Position numbers and translations under genes: made by a program
Notes under the pieces: generated by a model
Seen by the model: the letters and a program-made list of their open reading frames with translations, nothing else
Told to the model about the DNA's origin: nothing
Databases searched by the model: none
NCBI RefSeq assembly: GCF_000002595.2
Contig: NC_057012.1
Span: forward strand, 3,297,910-3,361,909
Source: Chlamydomonas reinhardtii
Taxonomy: Eukaryota; Chlorophyta; Chlorophyceae; Chlamydomonadales; Chlamydomonadaceae
Length of the DNA: 64,000 nt
Direction of reading: 5' to 3'
Part shown: positions 35,001 through 46,900 of the stretch, one piece after another
Numbering within the stretch: the stretch's first letter is position 1
How the letters are laid out: the number at the start of each line of letters is the position of its first letter

Positions 35001-35404
35001 TTAGCGGACGGACACCGACACTGGCCGAGACGCGCAACGGGGCCTCGTGCCTTTGTGCGTACCCTGTCCCGCCGCCGTGTGAGCACAGTCCCCTTCGAGG
35101 TCTGCAACACTGCTCACCCGGTGCGCTGTCCACCCGTGGCGCCCGCAGATATCTGTCCTCGTCCCATGCTGCCGCGCCTCGACCAGCAGCCTCCAGCAGC
35201 CGCAAGCCTGCGCGGCAAGGGCACGGTGTCCGTTCAAGCCGGCCAAAACGAGCCCAGCGCGGCTGTTCTGGCTACAGGTAATATACCAGACTCACGTTTG
35301 GCCTCCATAGCGGCAGCGATGGGGTCCAGCGGCTCGCGTTCGGGCTCTCCATCGCTGCCGCTGTCCGCAGCCGCCTTCTTTGAAGCGCCCCGCCCACGCT
35401 TCAT
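29055..35404 (-). CDS. FNBP4: FNBP4-like protein with two WW domains
   Basis: Ten exons on the minus strand: 35404-35296, 34958-34715, 34537-34324, 34165-33164, 32971-32918, 32722-32540, 32314-30857, 30646-30533, 30347-30006, 29081-29055; 1248 residues. WW1 (about 300-329) reads PEWCKCLDGGSGRTYFWNLT and continues to VAWEPP. The middle is acidic, then Pro-rich (PPPPPPD, PPPLPPEAPPPPP) and Tyr/Gly-rich. A block shared with the C-terminus of animal FNBP4 follows: KWSAAQRELEAEEEKAARK, ERWKWEQQV, SNANFAPLGDWRSRF. After it come a KEKK tract and WW2 (LPSGWRAMWDKSTGDVYYGN), whose last strand, ETRWVRPT, comes from a nine-codon final exon beyond a 924-bp intron. FNBP4 binds proline-rich formin and splicing partners through its WW domains; a nuclear, splicing-linked role is likely. 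WW2 lying after the C-terminal block differs from the animal order. The exon 2 acceptor has an alternative nine bases further in. Confidence 0.82.
30218..30286 (-). repeat. Repeat encoding a KEKK lysine/glutamate tract
   Basis: TTC/TCC triplets on the plus strand encode a run of alternating Lys-Lys and Glu on the minus strand, within exon 9 of the FNBP4-like gene. Such charged tracts are common in nuclear proteins. Confidence 0.8.
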
Positions 35405-35805
35405 TGGATGCTGCTATTAAGGCTGTCTCATACGCGTTCTCGGCATCCAAGTTCAGCTGGCGCGAGGCTTTCACTTTTAGTCGCGAGCTGTTGTTTGGTT
35501 AGCTTGGTGCATGTGGGCATTCTGGATGAAAAATAATCGAACTGAGGTTTCGTTTATCCATCCTGCAGGCAAAAACGGCTTGTCAGGCGAGAGCTCACGA
35601 TTGGTGTGCCTGTCATTCCAGGACTGCAAGGCTCGACCCACGCGGACTCTGCGTACGTGCATTTGACTGCACATACGCCACGCTGCACCTGTAGTTTAAT
35701 ATCTGGATTGCGAGGAAAGCCCTTGTCACTGCGTTGAGCTCCCCTACTTACGATCTTTGCGGTTTGCTTCTATTTTAGAAGCATCGCGCTAGCGGTCCAG
35801 CCACC
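35405..35805. promoter_or_regulatory. Divergent promoter region, FNBP4-like and Rab GDI genes
   Basis: Four hundred bases separate the two start codons. GC content is lower than in the genes. The GDI ATG has a good context (GCCACCATGG). Confidence 0.55.
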
Positions 35806-38800
35806 ATGGTGAGGCTTATAAGTGTGGAATTGCGGGGAGGCCTGCAACGTGCGCACGCGTGCTGCTGCACTGGCTTTCCTTCCAACCCGACACGCGTACT
35901 TGCTGCGTTGACGCCCTTTTCAGAACGAGGAGTATGACGTGATCGTGCTGGGCACGGGTCTGAAGGAGTGCATCATCAGTGGCCTGCTGTCGGTGGACAA
36001 GAAGAAGGTGCGGGACCTAGACATGCGCGCGAATGCTGCAACCGGGCCTGCTTTTCTTCGCGCGCTGGCCGCTCACCATCGCAACCTGTTGCAGGTCCTG
36101 CATGTGGACCGCAACAACTACTACGGTGGCGAGTCCGCGTCGCTCAACCTCATCCAGGTGCGGTTCACAGTCGGAACCCTCCTCCCGTGACACGTACCTC
36201 CCCGGCGGCCTGAGCAGCGAGCCGTAGCCCCCAGCCAGCCTCAGAGTCCCTGCAGCCTCGCACATTACTGCTGTTTGGCTTTTGTGCGACCCGTGTACTT
36301 TGCCTGCTTTGATGCCTACGCGGGCTGACTCCAAACAGCTGAGCTTTGCCCCGCGCGTTCCGCCCCGCTGTACCCGCTGCAGCTGTTTGAGCGCTTCCGC
36401 GCGGGCGCTGCGCCGCCGCCCAGCCTGGGCCCCTCGCGCGACTACAACGTGGACATGGTGCCCAAGGTGCGGGCAGCGGGGAGGGGTGGAGGGAGGGGAG
36501 GAGCGGGTGGAGGGGTGGAGGGAGGGAGGAGCGTGGGAAGGGGTGGCGGGAGGAGCGGGGGGAGGGAGGAGCGGGGGAAGGGAGTAAGGGAGCGGGGGTT
36601 GCAGGAGCGGGGACTGCAGGCGGAGAGGCGCGGGGCCAGGGTGTGTGTGGAGAGAGGAGGATTCAGGAGGGAGAGAGAAGCGAGCTTGAGAGGGGAGGAC
36701 GGGTCATGTAGTGGTCGTGTAATGGTGAGTCCTCGTGACACTAGTGGGGCCGCGAACACACCGCAAGTGGTTGGCATGTTGGCGTGGTCACCGGTCATCG
36801 GCTTGGTCCTCTGCGGAGCTATGTGAAGCCTGCCATCCGATCTTGTGGATCCCAAGGATGTGCAGTGTCATTGCTGGGCGGGGTCATAGGGGCCTGGCGG
36901 AGGCAGTTCTCTCTATTCTATGCCCGTGGTGGAGTCTGCTGGGGCCCAGCCCACGAGAGGACCACTGTGGCCGCAGCGCCCCATGCCCGCCCCTCACCTC
37001 CTGCCCAACACGCCTGCTGCCCGCCCCTCGCCTGCTTCCCCCACGCGCCCAACCCCCGACCCCCAGTTCATGTTGGCCAACGGCAAGCTGGTGCGGGTGC
37101 TGCTGCACACCGACGTCGTCAAGTACCTGGAGTTCAAGGTGGGAGGCAGCGGAGGCGGAAGGGGCGGGCAGAGGGAGAGGGGTATGGGGACTTGGGTGGA
37201 GGTGGAGGGAGAGGGGTGCGGCGAATTGGGTGGCGGGGCGAGGATGGGAGGGGGCACTGCAGAGCTGGGACCTTGGGCAGCTGCTGGGGCGTGCGGCGTG
37301 TGTGTGAGCTGTGGTGGCCAGGCACAAGAAGAATGCTGGGCGGGCTGGTACGGCTGAGCGCCGTACCGCTGTGTGAGAGAGGCACAGCTCTTGTGAACGC
37401 GAACCTCGACGGCTCCTCCACGAATGCGCACACACTCATACACACATGCACGCACGCAGGCCGTGGACGGCAGCTATGTGCTTCAGAAGGGCAAGATCCA
37501 CAAGGTGGGATGGGGGTGGGGGGGGGTTGCCGTGCAAGGGGCATTGCAGGATAAATAACAGGGGGCAGCGGGACCGGCATAAATGACATGCTGGTGGCAT
37601 GACAGGGGCCTTGAAGTGGCGTGGGCAGGCGCGGCATGGCCATTAGCATGCCGCCACAGCGCAAACCTGCTAGGGCCTACTGCTGACGACCATGCCAAAC
37701 CGGCACATGCCTGCTGATGCCGCGCTGCTGCTGCGGTTGGTGCTGCCCATACTACCCACACTACCCACACTGCCCACCACTGGCCACAGGTGCCGGCCAA
37801 CGACTCGGAGGCTCTGCGCTCGCCGCTGATGGGCCTGTTCGAGAAGCGCCGCGCGCGCAACTTCTTCCTGTGAGCCGGGCGACCTGCGTTGGGGGCGGGG
37901 CGGGGCGGGAGGGTCATGTGCCCGGGCCCAATGGGAATTTCGCTGGGAGGGAGAGGGGCCACGGAGGGAGGTGCAGATGCTTTCAACCCAAACTGCAGTG
38001 GGGGGGGGGGGCGGCGTGCCGAGCTCACGGCGAGGGGCTGGGTAAATGAGCCAGGAGCCCAACGCAGCCACCCTGGACTGACCTGCGCCCCGCCCCGCCC
38101 CATTCACCCATCCCTCCTACCGCACTCACCGCACCGCACCCGCCGCACCGCCCCCTCGCGCTTCCCCGCGCGGCCGTGTCCTTCCACAGCTACGTGCAGG
38201 ACTACGACGAGTCTGACCCCAAGACGCACAAGGGCCTGGACCTGAACCGCATGACCATGGCGGAGCTGTACAAGCACTACGACCTGACGGAGGACACGCA
38301 GGACTTCATCGGCCACGCCCTGGCGCTGCACGTGAGCGCGGCCTGGGGCGGGGCGTGGGGGCATGGGGCTGGGGGGAGAGGGGCTGGGAGGCTGGGAGGG
38401 GGTTGAGAGGGGGTCAGTGAACGGCGGAGGGGGGAATGGAGGGGGGGGGGCGGAAATGCAGGAAGGGGAAGGGAAAGGGCGCGGGTCCAGGCGGGGGCGG
38501 TCTCCGCGGCAGGCCGGCGAGGCAGGCAAACAGCATAGCAGTGCTGCAAAACACAGTGGTGACGTTGCTCCTCCGGCTACTACGCAACCCCGCGCTCTCC
38601 AGTCTCCACGAAACGTCCCCGCACCCCTGTACCGCATGTCCTCGCCCCCACGCTCCTCCTCACCTCCTTGCCACTCCTTCCACCCACCTGCTCCTCGTCC
38701 TCCTCCTCCCGCAGCGCGATGACGCCTACCTGACCCAGTCCGCCATGCCCACCGTGCTGCGGATCAAGCTCTACCACGAGTCGCTGTTCAGGTGCGGCCG

Positions 38801-40392
38801 CCGCGCCACGTGAAGTTCACCTGGTCCAGATGGCCCTCTTGTTGCATGTTTCTGATTGTCTCCCACCACGCCGCCCCCTCCCGCCATCTGCGCAGGTACG
38901 AGGGCCTCAACTCGCCCTACCTGTACCCGCGCTACGGGCTGGGCGAGCTGCCGCAGGCCTTTGCCCGCCTGAGTGCCGTGTACGGCGGCACCTACATGCT
39001 CAACCAGCCGGCGGTGGAGGTGCTGTACGAGAACGGCGTGGCGGTGGGCATCAAGAACGGAGGTGGGTGGAAGGGGTGTGGGTTTGGGTGGGCGGAAGGA
39101 TGGGTTTGGGTGTGCAGGAGAGGGGAGAGGTAACCAGGAGGAGAGGCGGCGGTGGAGGGGTTGCGCGGGAGCGCGCGGACGCTCGGGGCCGCTGGTTCGC
39201 GCCTGCAGCAGCCTCGCCGCCTCACTGCTTCCCCTTCTCCCACTCCGCCTCCACCTCGCTTGCTACCACGTCACCGCCCCTCCTCCCCATCGCTGCTGCC
39301 GCCGCCTGCGCAGCCGACGTGGCCCGCGCCAAGCTGGTGGTGGGCGACCCCAGCTACTTCCCCGACAAGGTCCGGGTGGTGGGCAAGGTGGTGCGCGCCA
39401 TCGCCATCATGGTGAGTGTGTCGGGGGGTCGTAAATACCAGCCCCACACTAAACCGAACCCTATGCAATAGAGCGTGGAGGGAGGGGGGTAAGAAGAGAA
39501 GGGGGAATTCAGTTCAAGCGAAGAAATTATGACCCAAAAAGCTGAGGAGGGGACAGGGGGCCAGGAGCGGCGTCAGCGGAGGCGGCCGTACAAAGAGCAG
39601 CAAGGGGTTTAGGGAGGCAGGGCGGGATCGGAGGAGGTGTGGGCACGGGTGGAGGTCCGGGGAGCTGTGGAGTTTGGGAGGGAGGCAGCACGAGCGGCGG
39701 CAGCAGGGCTGGAGGCAGGCGGTGTGTGTGGGGGGGGGATCAGGGGAGGGGGAAGAGGGGAGGGCGGAGGTACGCGGAAGGTTGCTTATGCGAGGCGGAC
39801 CAGGGCTGGGTCTTCAACACAAGCCCAGGGAGGCGGCCGACTGCAGTCGCAGACTCTCAAGAACCACGCGCACGACCCTGGTGCGAGACGTGCCTCAACC
39901 CGCCCCGCCCCTTCCACCTGCCCTTGCCCTTGCCGCCCCCGCAGAACCACCCCATTCCCAACACCGACAACGCGCACAGCGTGCAGATCATCCTGCCCCA
40001 GAAGCAGACCGGCCGCAAGTCCGACATGTACGTGTTCTGCTGCTCCTACGCGCACAACGTGGCTGCCAAGGGTGAGCGAGCGGGGGAGGGTGCTGCTGGT
40101 TCCGTGACTAGGAAGCGTGGGGCAGGCCGAGACAGGAAACAAAGGCACAGGTTCCTTGCAGTCGCGTTGCCACAATGTTGTTGTGCAAGGCGCCTTCAAC
40201 GCGCCTGTTCGCCTGCCGCAAATCTGCTCGCCCCCGGGCCCCAATGCGTTAATCCATACCCCTGATCTAGGTCGCTCCGTCTTTCATGGACGGCTACCCC
40301 CCACCCACACCCTCACACAGACAAGTGGCTGGCGTTCGTGAGCACCACCATGGAGACCGCCAACCCTGAGGTGCGGAGATGTGTGCGTATGC

Positions 40393-40466
<74 letters not shown>

Positions 40467-41648
40467 AATGTCAGCGTGTGTGATGTGAAAACGAAGCGTG
40501 TGTTACTTCTGAGAGCCAGATGCAGCTGCAGCTGGGTTGCGCTGCGTTCACACCCAGAATGTGCCGGGGGGCTATGACACGACGTGGCTGCTGTCAAGCT
40601 CACTGCCACCCGCTACCGCCGCCTCCACGCACCGCGCCCCGCCTCGTAACACCCCACCCGCCATCTTCTGACCAGTCATGCCTGGAACCCTCGGCCCCGC
40701 CCCCGCCCCACTCCTCAGGCGGAGCTGTCTGCGGGCATGGCGCTGCTGGGCCCCGTGGAGGAGAAGTACATCGAGGTGCGCGACATCTGCGAGCCGCTGG
40801 ACGACGGCACCAAGTGAGCGGGGCGGGGCGGGCGGGCGGGCGGGCGGCTGAGGGCGGGCGCTGGGGCTGCTTCCCGTGCAGCTGGGGCGGGATCCTGCGG
40901 GGGATGCGTGCAGCATCTCGGACGTGCCACGACGGACAGCCGAGTGAGTCGCATGCTTCATAATTAAGGACAAGCTCAAGGCTCGTCACCATCAACGCCA
41001 CTTGTTTGTTACTCTTCGGTTCAACATCGCCATCTCGTACTCCTAACTAGCCATGCCTGGACCCCCCCTTGCGCTGCTGTATCCTTGTTCCAGACGCCCC
41101 CCTCTCTGGTATCCTCTTGGCAATGGTGGAAACAAGCCCCCCCCCTCTCCCTGCCTTCCTCCCCGCCCCCAGGGACCAGGCGTTCATCAGCAAGGGCTAC
41201 GACGCCACCACGCACTTCGAGACCACGGTGGACGACGTGCTGGACATGTACCGCCGCATCACCGGCCGCGACCTGGACCTCACCGCCAAGGAGCCCGTCA
41301 CGGTAGGCGAGGGGGGGAGGGGCGCGTGGCTTACAGGGAATCGACGCACGCATGAGTGTGTGCATGTGTTTGGGGGAGGGTGCCGAGGTCCAGTGGGAAC
41401 AGCGGGGCGGTTTGGGAGGCAATAGATGGGGTTGAAGCGGCGGGGTCCTGGGAGGAAAGTATGGAGAGAGGGTAGTAAGCCGGGGGTGAGAGGAAAGGAC
41501 AGCAGGGGCAACACGCGTGAACGCCGCAGGGCAGTGTGCAACGCTGATGCATTGCTTGGGTCAACCAGGGGAACATGCAGCCCGCACCGCCCTGGCATTT
41601 ACTGGTATGCGTGTGGTGGACGCTTTCCTGTTGCAGGTCGAGGCGTAA
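35806..41648 (+). CDS. GDI: Rab GDP-dissociation inhibitor (GDI)
   Basis: Sixteen coding exons: 35806-35808, 35924-36007, 36095-36157, 36383-36466, 37067-37138, 37460-37504, 37790-37869, 38190-38331, 38715-38791, 38896-39062, 39314-39411, 39945-40071, 40321-40370, 40719-40813, 41173-41302, 41637-41648; 442 residues, the usual family length. GDI extracts GDP-bound prenylated Rab from membranes and returns it to donor membranes. Family marks: [20 protein letters not shown] (dinucleotide-fold-like), [98 protein letters not shown] and [19 protein letters not shown]. Unusual structure: the first coding exon is the ATG alone and the last holds only three codons plus stop. The GDI rather than REP identity follows from length and from the lack of REP insertions. 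Probably a single-copy housekeeping gene. Confidence 0.96.
39420..39492 (-). mobile_element. Dispersed intronic element, family A, copy 4
   Basis: GGGGGGTCGTAAATACCAGC, then CACACTAAACCGAACCC, then TATGCAATAG, begin about 10 nt after the exon 11 donor of GDI. The reverse complement matches copies 1, 2, 3 and 5 block for block. Confidence 0.65.
40273..40300 (+). repeat. CCGTC/GACGG inverted-repeat block shared with family A copy 2
   Basis: CTCCGTCTTTCATGGACGGC differs from the block at 18858 by a one-base insertion. It lies about 20 bases before the GDI exon 13 acceptor, without an obvious remainder of the element. Confidence 0.5.
40395..40465 (+). repeat. GT microsatellite, about 34 units, GDI intron 13
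   Basis: A GT run starts about 25 bases after the exon 13 donor. Confidence 0.93.
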
Positions 41649-43965
41649 GCGCGGCGTGTGCCGCAGTCGCTGTGTGTGGCACGTGTTTGGACCTTGCGCC
41701 AGGAATTGGGCCGCGTGCAGCGCTTTCGTGCGGAACTTGCTGGGAGGGGGGCCAGTGCTGACCTGGCTTAGGTGAATTTTGCCTGGGTGTTTGCCAGGCC
41801 GGGTGATGTGCGTTGGCTTGATAGGGCTAGTGGGAAGTGTTGGGGATGTGGCGCGTCTGGCAGGGCTCGCAGTACTTGGGTCATAGGCGGGGCTGCAATG
41901 GCGCGCGGGTTGTTAGATTGGCCTGGGCGGCCTGGGCACGGCTAACAGGAGGTTGACTCGCGCTGTTGTTTTGTGTGTAACCACAACTTCGTTGTGATAC
42001 CTACGTGTCGTACGTATTGTACGGTGTCGTACATTGTGATTCGTTTGCGTCCCACCGCCTGGCCATCCAATGCGCCCAATGCGCGAAGGCGTTGGTGTGG
42101 GAGGAAGGCCTGACGGCGCGTAAGTCCCTACTCTAAAAGGTAGCCCCAGCTCGTCATCAAGTCCTTTTACGGCGTTCCTGCTACAGTTGGCCACCCAGGC
42201 ACAGTAGCGATCTCCCGTGCCAGCAAGACAGCCTCCCTGCGCAGCTCCCTGTCCTGCTTCCTCTGTGTCGGCGTACGGCCTTGCACGTCTTCCACAGGAG
42301 AGTGTCCATGCAGTTGCCTGTGCATCCTGGAGCTGGCTCGACTGCTGGAGCACCTGTACAAAGCGCGCGGGGGACGTGCACCCAGAAGCCGCGATTACGC
42401 CAGGATTGGCTGAGGGGCGTGTCTGATGGTCGACTACATCTCATGTTGATGCGTATGTGCAGGCAATCTGACTCCTTCGAGTGTTGCCCCTACTGTACTG
42501 GCACACTACACGCCACGCGCTTCACAAGTACCGTGAGCGAGTTCCGTGAGCGACCAGCAGACATCCTTTGGCAAACCTCGTACCTATACCCAGCATGCGT
42601 TGGGTTCCCCAGTGTTTGCAGCCCCTCTCGGCATGCATGCCTAGGTTGCAAGACATGTGCCAGCAAACCCTCGGCCACAACCCCACGCCCCTCAACACCT
42701 TACCCGGGAGCATGCGCCCCCCTTGAACACAAATGTATCCTCGCCATTGAAAGACACAAACCAGCGTGCGAGAGGCGTTTCATGACGCACCACCAATCTT
42801 CGGACCCACATAACAGGTGGACAATCTGACGTCGCCCGCAAGTTTTCCGCAACTTTCCTGCAACTCTTCATCTGAGCCGCTACTGGATGTCTTCGTTGAT
42901 TTGCACCGCTCACACAGTCTCACACCAACCATTGTACGTGGAAACGCTGACCCCATCCATCACAGCCTAGCATAAGATGCTTAGTGGTGACATGTTTAAC
43001 CAACAACCCCCAGCACAAAGTTCAGGCCTTGCTTGTTTCGGTTGCGTTGCATGCAGCTTCTCTGTACAGCATAGTTCTTGAAGGCGCTGGCAGACCCACT
43101 GGCACTCGCCAGTCGCGTACAAGTGCCTGGTTTGCCTATGTATTCAGAACAAGTATCTCCCAATATCCCCTCAACAACACATGTAGATGCGAAAACAAAC
43201 ACCCCCTGCACAGCCGCCGAGTACGAGACCAACGCGCCCACTGTCACCAGCGACAACGCACAACGCCACAAATCTTTTGATATCACAAGCACACGTGCGC
43301 GCGTACACAAACGGCAACAACCTTCAAACTCAGCCATGCGAATCATTGTCATGCGCCCCAAGAGATACCTTCCTAGCAAAACGGTGCAATTATCCAGGCG
43401 GCCTTTTCATAGCCCTCCGGTAGATGGCCTTGACACGGTAAGGTGTATCGCATACAACCGCCAAGTGCCGCGAATCGCAACATGCTCTTGCCAGGGCCTT
43501 GAGCCCCCCGTAGGCGCGAATCCGAAAAAAAAACATGTGGTAACACCTTCGCTCCAAGCTCAGTGACCTCACCAAGCGTAATGCAACTTATGAATGCGTG
43601 CCACCCGTGCAAGCCGTCCATGCGCTAGCAAGTGCGATGGAAGCTAGAGCCGCGCATAATGATAGCGGATATCGGGTAGATGCAAAGAAGATGCACAGCA
43701 GCAGGCAGGTACGGCCGCAACAGCAACGTACGGCTGCCTCTGCCACAACACAACACAAACAAACAACACCGCAATGTCGGACTGGAGTAGTGCCGCCAGG
43801 AGACAGAACAATTCCTATGCTTGGTCACTGCTCTTAACCGCAAGCCTGTGCTTTTCTGCAGCTTCCTCCTCCGGCAATGTCCCAATCACACATAGGAGGA
43901 TCCCATACTGGCGGTTAGTAACAAACCTCCGAGCTCAGGTTCTGCATGAGCGGCTGATTACCTTG
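41649..43965. other. Intergenic, convergent 3' regions of GDI and the disordered-protein gene
   Basis: About 2.3 kb. A TGTAA at 41976-41980 ends the GDI transcript. The rest has lower GC and several ORFs of 60-180 codons on both strands, none with a recognisable family, splice-consistent extension or codon bias like the neighbours. Much of it may be a long 3' UTR of the minus-strand gene, for which I found no clear TGTAA. Confidence 0.45.
41976..41980 (+). terminator. Polyadenylation signal TGTAA, GDI
   Basis: TGTAA about 330 nt after the GDI stop. Confidence 0.55.
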
Positions 43966-46900
43966 TCACGCCTTGGCGCGACCGCCTGGGTGGGCCGCTG
44001 CCGGCAGTCCCGTATTCGGCAGTGTCGCCAGCAGCGGTGCCGACGCCGCCGCAGCGGGCGGCCCACTGAGCGCCGCCATCTCTGTACCTAGCGCAGCCAG
44101 TGTTGCGGGAGCCAGCGCGTCAGCTGCAGCCGCGCACGTGTGGTTCAGCTTCAGCGGCAGACCCCGCGGCGACGGTTGTTGCGGCGACCCGAGGCCGCCG
44201 GGAGGAACCAGCAACGGAAGCTGCGGCAGGCGAGCCGCCTCCGCGGCTCCAGCGCTCCTTGCTTTCCCGTCCTTTGCCCTGCCGCCCAGTCCGGAGGCGC
44301 CAACTAGGGCCGCTGCGACAGCCAGCGCGGCCTCCGGACCCGGCGCCATGGCTGCCCACGGGCTTGGCGGCACACCAGCTGCTGTATAGCCTCCTGTCGG
44401 CTGCTGCTGCTGCTGCTGGGATGCCGCCAGCGCCATCGCCAAGTCGGCTGACTCCCTGGATTCTTGCCCCGTCATGGGCTGGCGGAAATGCAAAGGCGGC
44501 ATGCCGCCTCCGCCGCCGGCGGCCGCCGCCGCGGCCACGTCCGCCTGCCAGGCTGCGAGTGGCACGCCCAGAGGCAGCAGCGGCCGCGGCGGCTGTGGTA
44601 TGGCCTGCGGGTGCAGCAGCGGGTGCGGCTGCTGCTGCTGCGGCAGCCCGCCGCCCACGGCTACGGACTGCTGCTCCACTTTGCTGCACACGCGCATGAT
44701 CTGCAGCGCCGTCTCAAAGGCGCGGATGGCCTCCGAGCTCTCCGCCCTCGCCATGGCTGCGGAGGACAGGGCAATGGCGGCGTCGCCTGCCGCATGCGGC
44801 CCACCGCTGGTGGCGGCGGCCGCGGCGACGGCGGCCGCGTTGGACACGGCCTGCGCCGTCAGTGACTCCACGCGCTGCAGCTGCTGCCGCGCCTGGTCCA
44901 GGTACACGGTTTTGTTTGCCACGTACCTACATACGGACACAGGCAGGTTGATGGTACACGGTCAGGTGTATGGCAGCAGACACGTGATAGGCGCGTCGTA
45001 AGCCGCTACCACTCTCCCCCGCACTCCCTGGCGACACTCGTGATAGGCGCGTCGTAAGCCGCTACCACTCTCCCCCGCACTCCCTGGCGACAAAGCTCGT
45101 GCGCCCTGATCTCAACATGCCGATCCCGACACCTGCACGTCGGCACGGCGGCGCTGGGCTACCGCCGCGAAAGGCACTGCAGGAGCTAGCAAGCCAAAGG
45201 CAGCGCGCCACAAAACTCACCATTGGTACAGGAGCGTCAGCTCGCCCTGGACCCTGCCCAGGCACGCCGGCGGCTGTTGGTGCAACAGCCGCAGCGGGTC
45301 ACCTGGACCCAACGCCGTGGGCCGGTTGGCCGGAGCCGCCGCCGCGGTTGCCGCACCCGTCGACGCGGGAACAGCGGAGGGCGGGCACACGCTAGGCAGG
45401 GCGTCCATCGCCGTCGCTGCGCTGACCGAGCCAGGGCCGGTCGGTAGGGCCCCTGACGAGGCCGGCCCACGCATGGCTCCACAGCCGATCGCCCCGCTCG
45501 CGTCACCAAATGCCTGACTGCCTCCAGCCCCTGCTGTCGGTGCCCCGCGGAGTAAGTGGCCCATGCTGTGCGCCGCACCGGCTGCGACAGATGCGTCCCC
45601 GTTCGCAGCAGCTTGCGCAAGCCCGCAGCTAGCCGCAGGTGCGGCTGCAACGGCAGGCGGGGGCGGCCGCAGCTGCATGGTGGCCTGGGGGCCTCCTGCG
45701 CCTGCAGCGGCGGGGCCGGCGGGCTTGTCGCCATGCTTGGGGCTGTCAAAGGAGCCGTTCCGAAGTGCATTAGACGGATGAGGAGGGAGAAACACCGAGG
45801 CAAAGCCAAAGGCATCCGCGCCCTGCAGGGTCTTCCCAGGGGCTCCAGGAGGCCCCCCGGCAGCTTTGCTGCCCGGCGTTGCTTCGCCGCTATGCTGGCG
45901 GGGTGGCGGCATGCGCGCCGCAGCTGCGGCACGAGTGCTGGGCAGGTGCAGCAGCGTGCTGACGTCGCCTGCCCTAGCGCCGCCAGGATGTGCCAGGCCC
46001 GGTAACACGCCGCTCACTCCGAGGCCGAAGGGCGAGCACTCAGCCATGTCAACATCTGCGAGCGCAGGCGCCTCCAGTTCGGTTGGTAGCAGCATGAGGT
46101 CTTCCTGCTTCGGGCAGGCACCTAACGGCCGCCGGACCGCCGTCGCTGCCGCGCTTTCATCCGCTGCTGCGGCCGCCAGTAGGTCCAGAGACACCGTGTC
46201 TGAGGCCGGCCCGTCACCGGCTGCGGGCGCTGTGCCGGCACTTGCCATGGCCCCTGCCGCGCGGCCCGACAATGTGGCTTGGAGGTCCATGGCCAGGCGT
46301 GAGCCGTCCTGCGAGCAGGCTCTGTGGCACTGCACCAGCGCAGCTGCCGCATCGCCGGTGCGCGCCGCACCCACTGCGGCTGCCGTCGCTGCCATGCCCG
46401 CTGTGACCGCTGCTGCCGGCGCCGCGCCGCGGCCCTCCAGCCCCGCCGCGCTGCTGGCAGGCCGCGCCGTGCCGGTAGCGCGAAGCGGCGTGAGCGCCGG
46501 CGCCTTGCCCTGCACCGTGCGTCCGGAAGCTGATGAGTCCTGGCGACATATGCCACAGTCTGTAGACGTCGCGGCCCCTGCCGCCGCCGCGCCTGCCCCA
46601 TGGCCCGCCGCCGCCGCACCACCACTACCACTGCCTCCACTGCCGCCCATGTCGCCGGCGGCCGCATCGCCATCACCGTGGTCGCCGCCACAGCCACCGC
46701 CGCCGCCACCAGTCCCGCTAGGCGTCCGAAATGTCTCCTCCTCCCAGGCCCTGCTGATGGGCTGGATGATGCGGATGCGCTTCTTCAGCCGCGCGCTGAC
46801 GCCCTGCGGCAGCGCCGCCCCCAGCTGTGTCGACGCCATGTCCAGCACCGAGCCCGCCGTGGTCGCCAGTACGGTATCCAGCTGCTCATCCAAATCCGCG

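Noticed and set aside
36467-36830. Open frame rich in Gly, Arg and Glu after GDI exon 4 as coding
   Set aside because: It lies within GDI intron 4 and consists of GGAGGGGTGGAG-type purine repeats. GDI exons 4 and 5 join perfectly without it.
42281-43566. ORFs of 182 and 162 codons between GDI and the disordered-protein gene
   Set aside because: No recognisable motif, poor codon bias and no consistent splice structure. Treated as 3' UTR or intergenic DNA.
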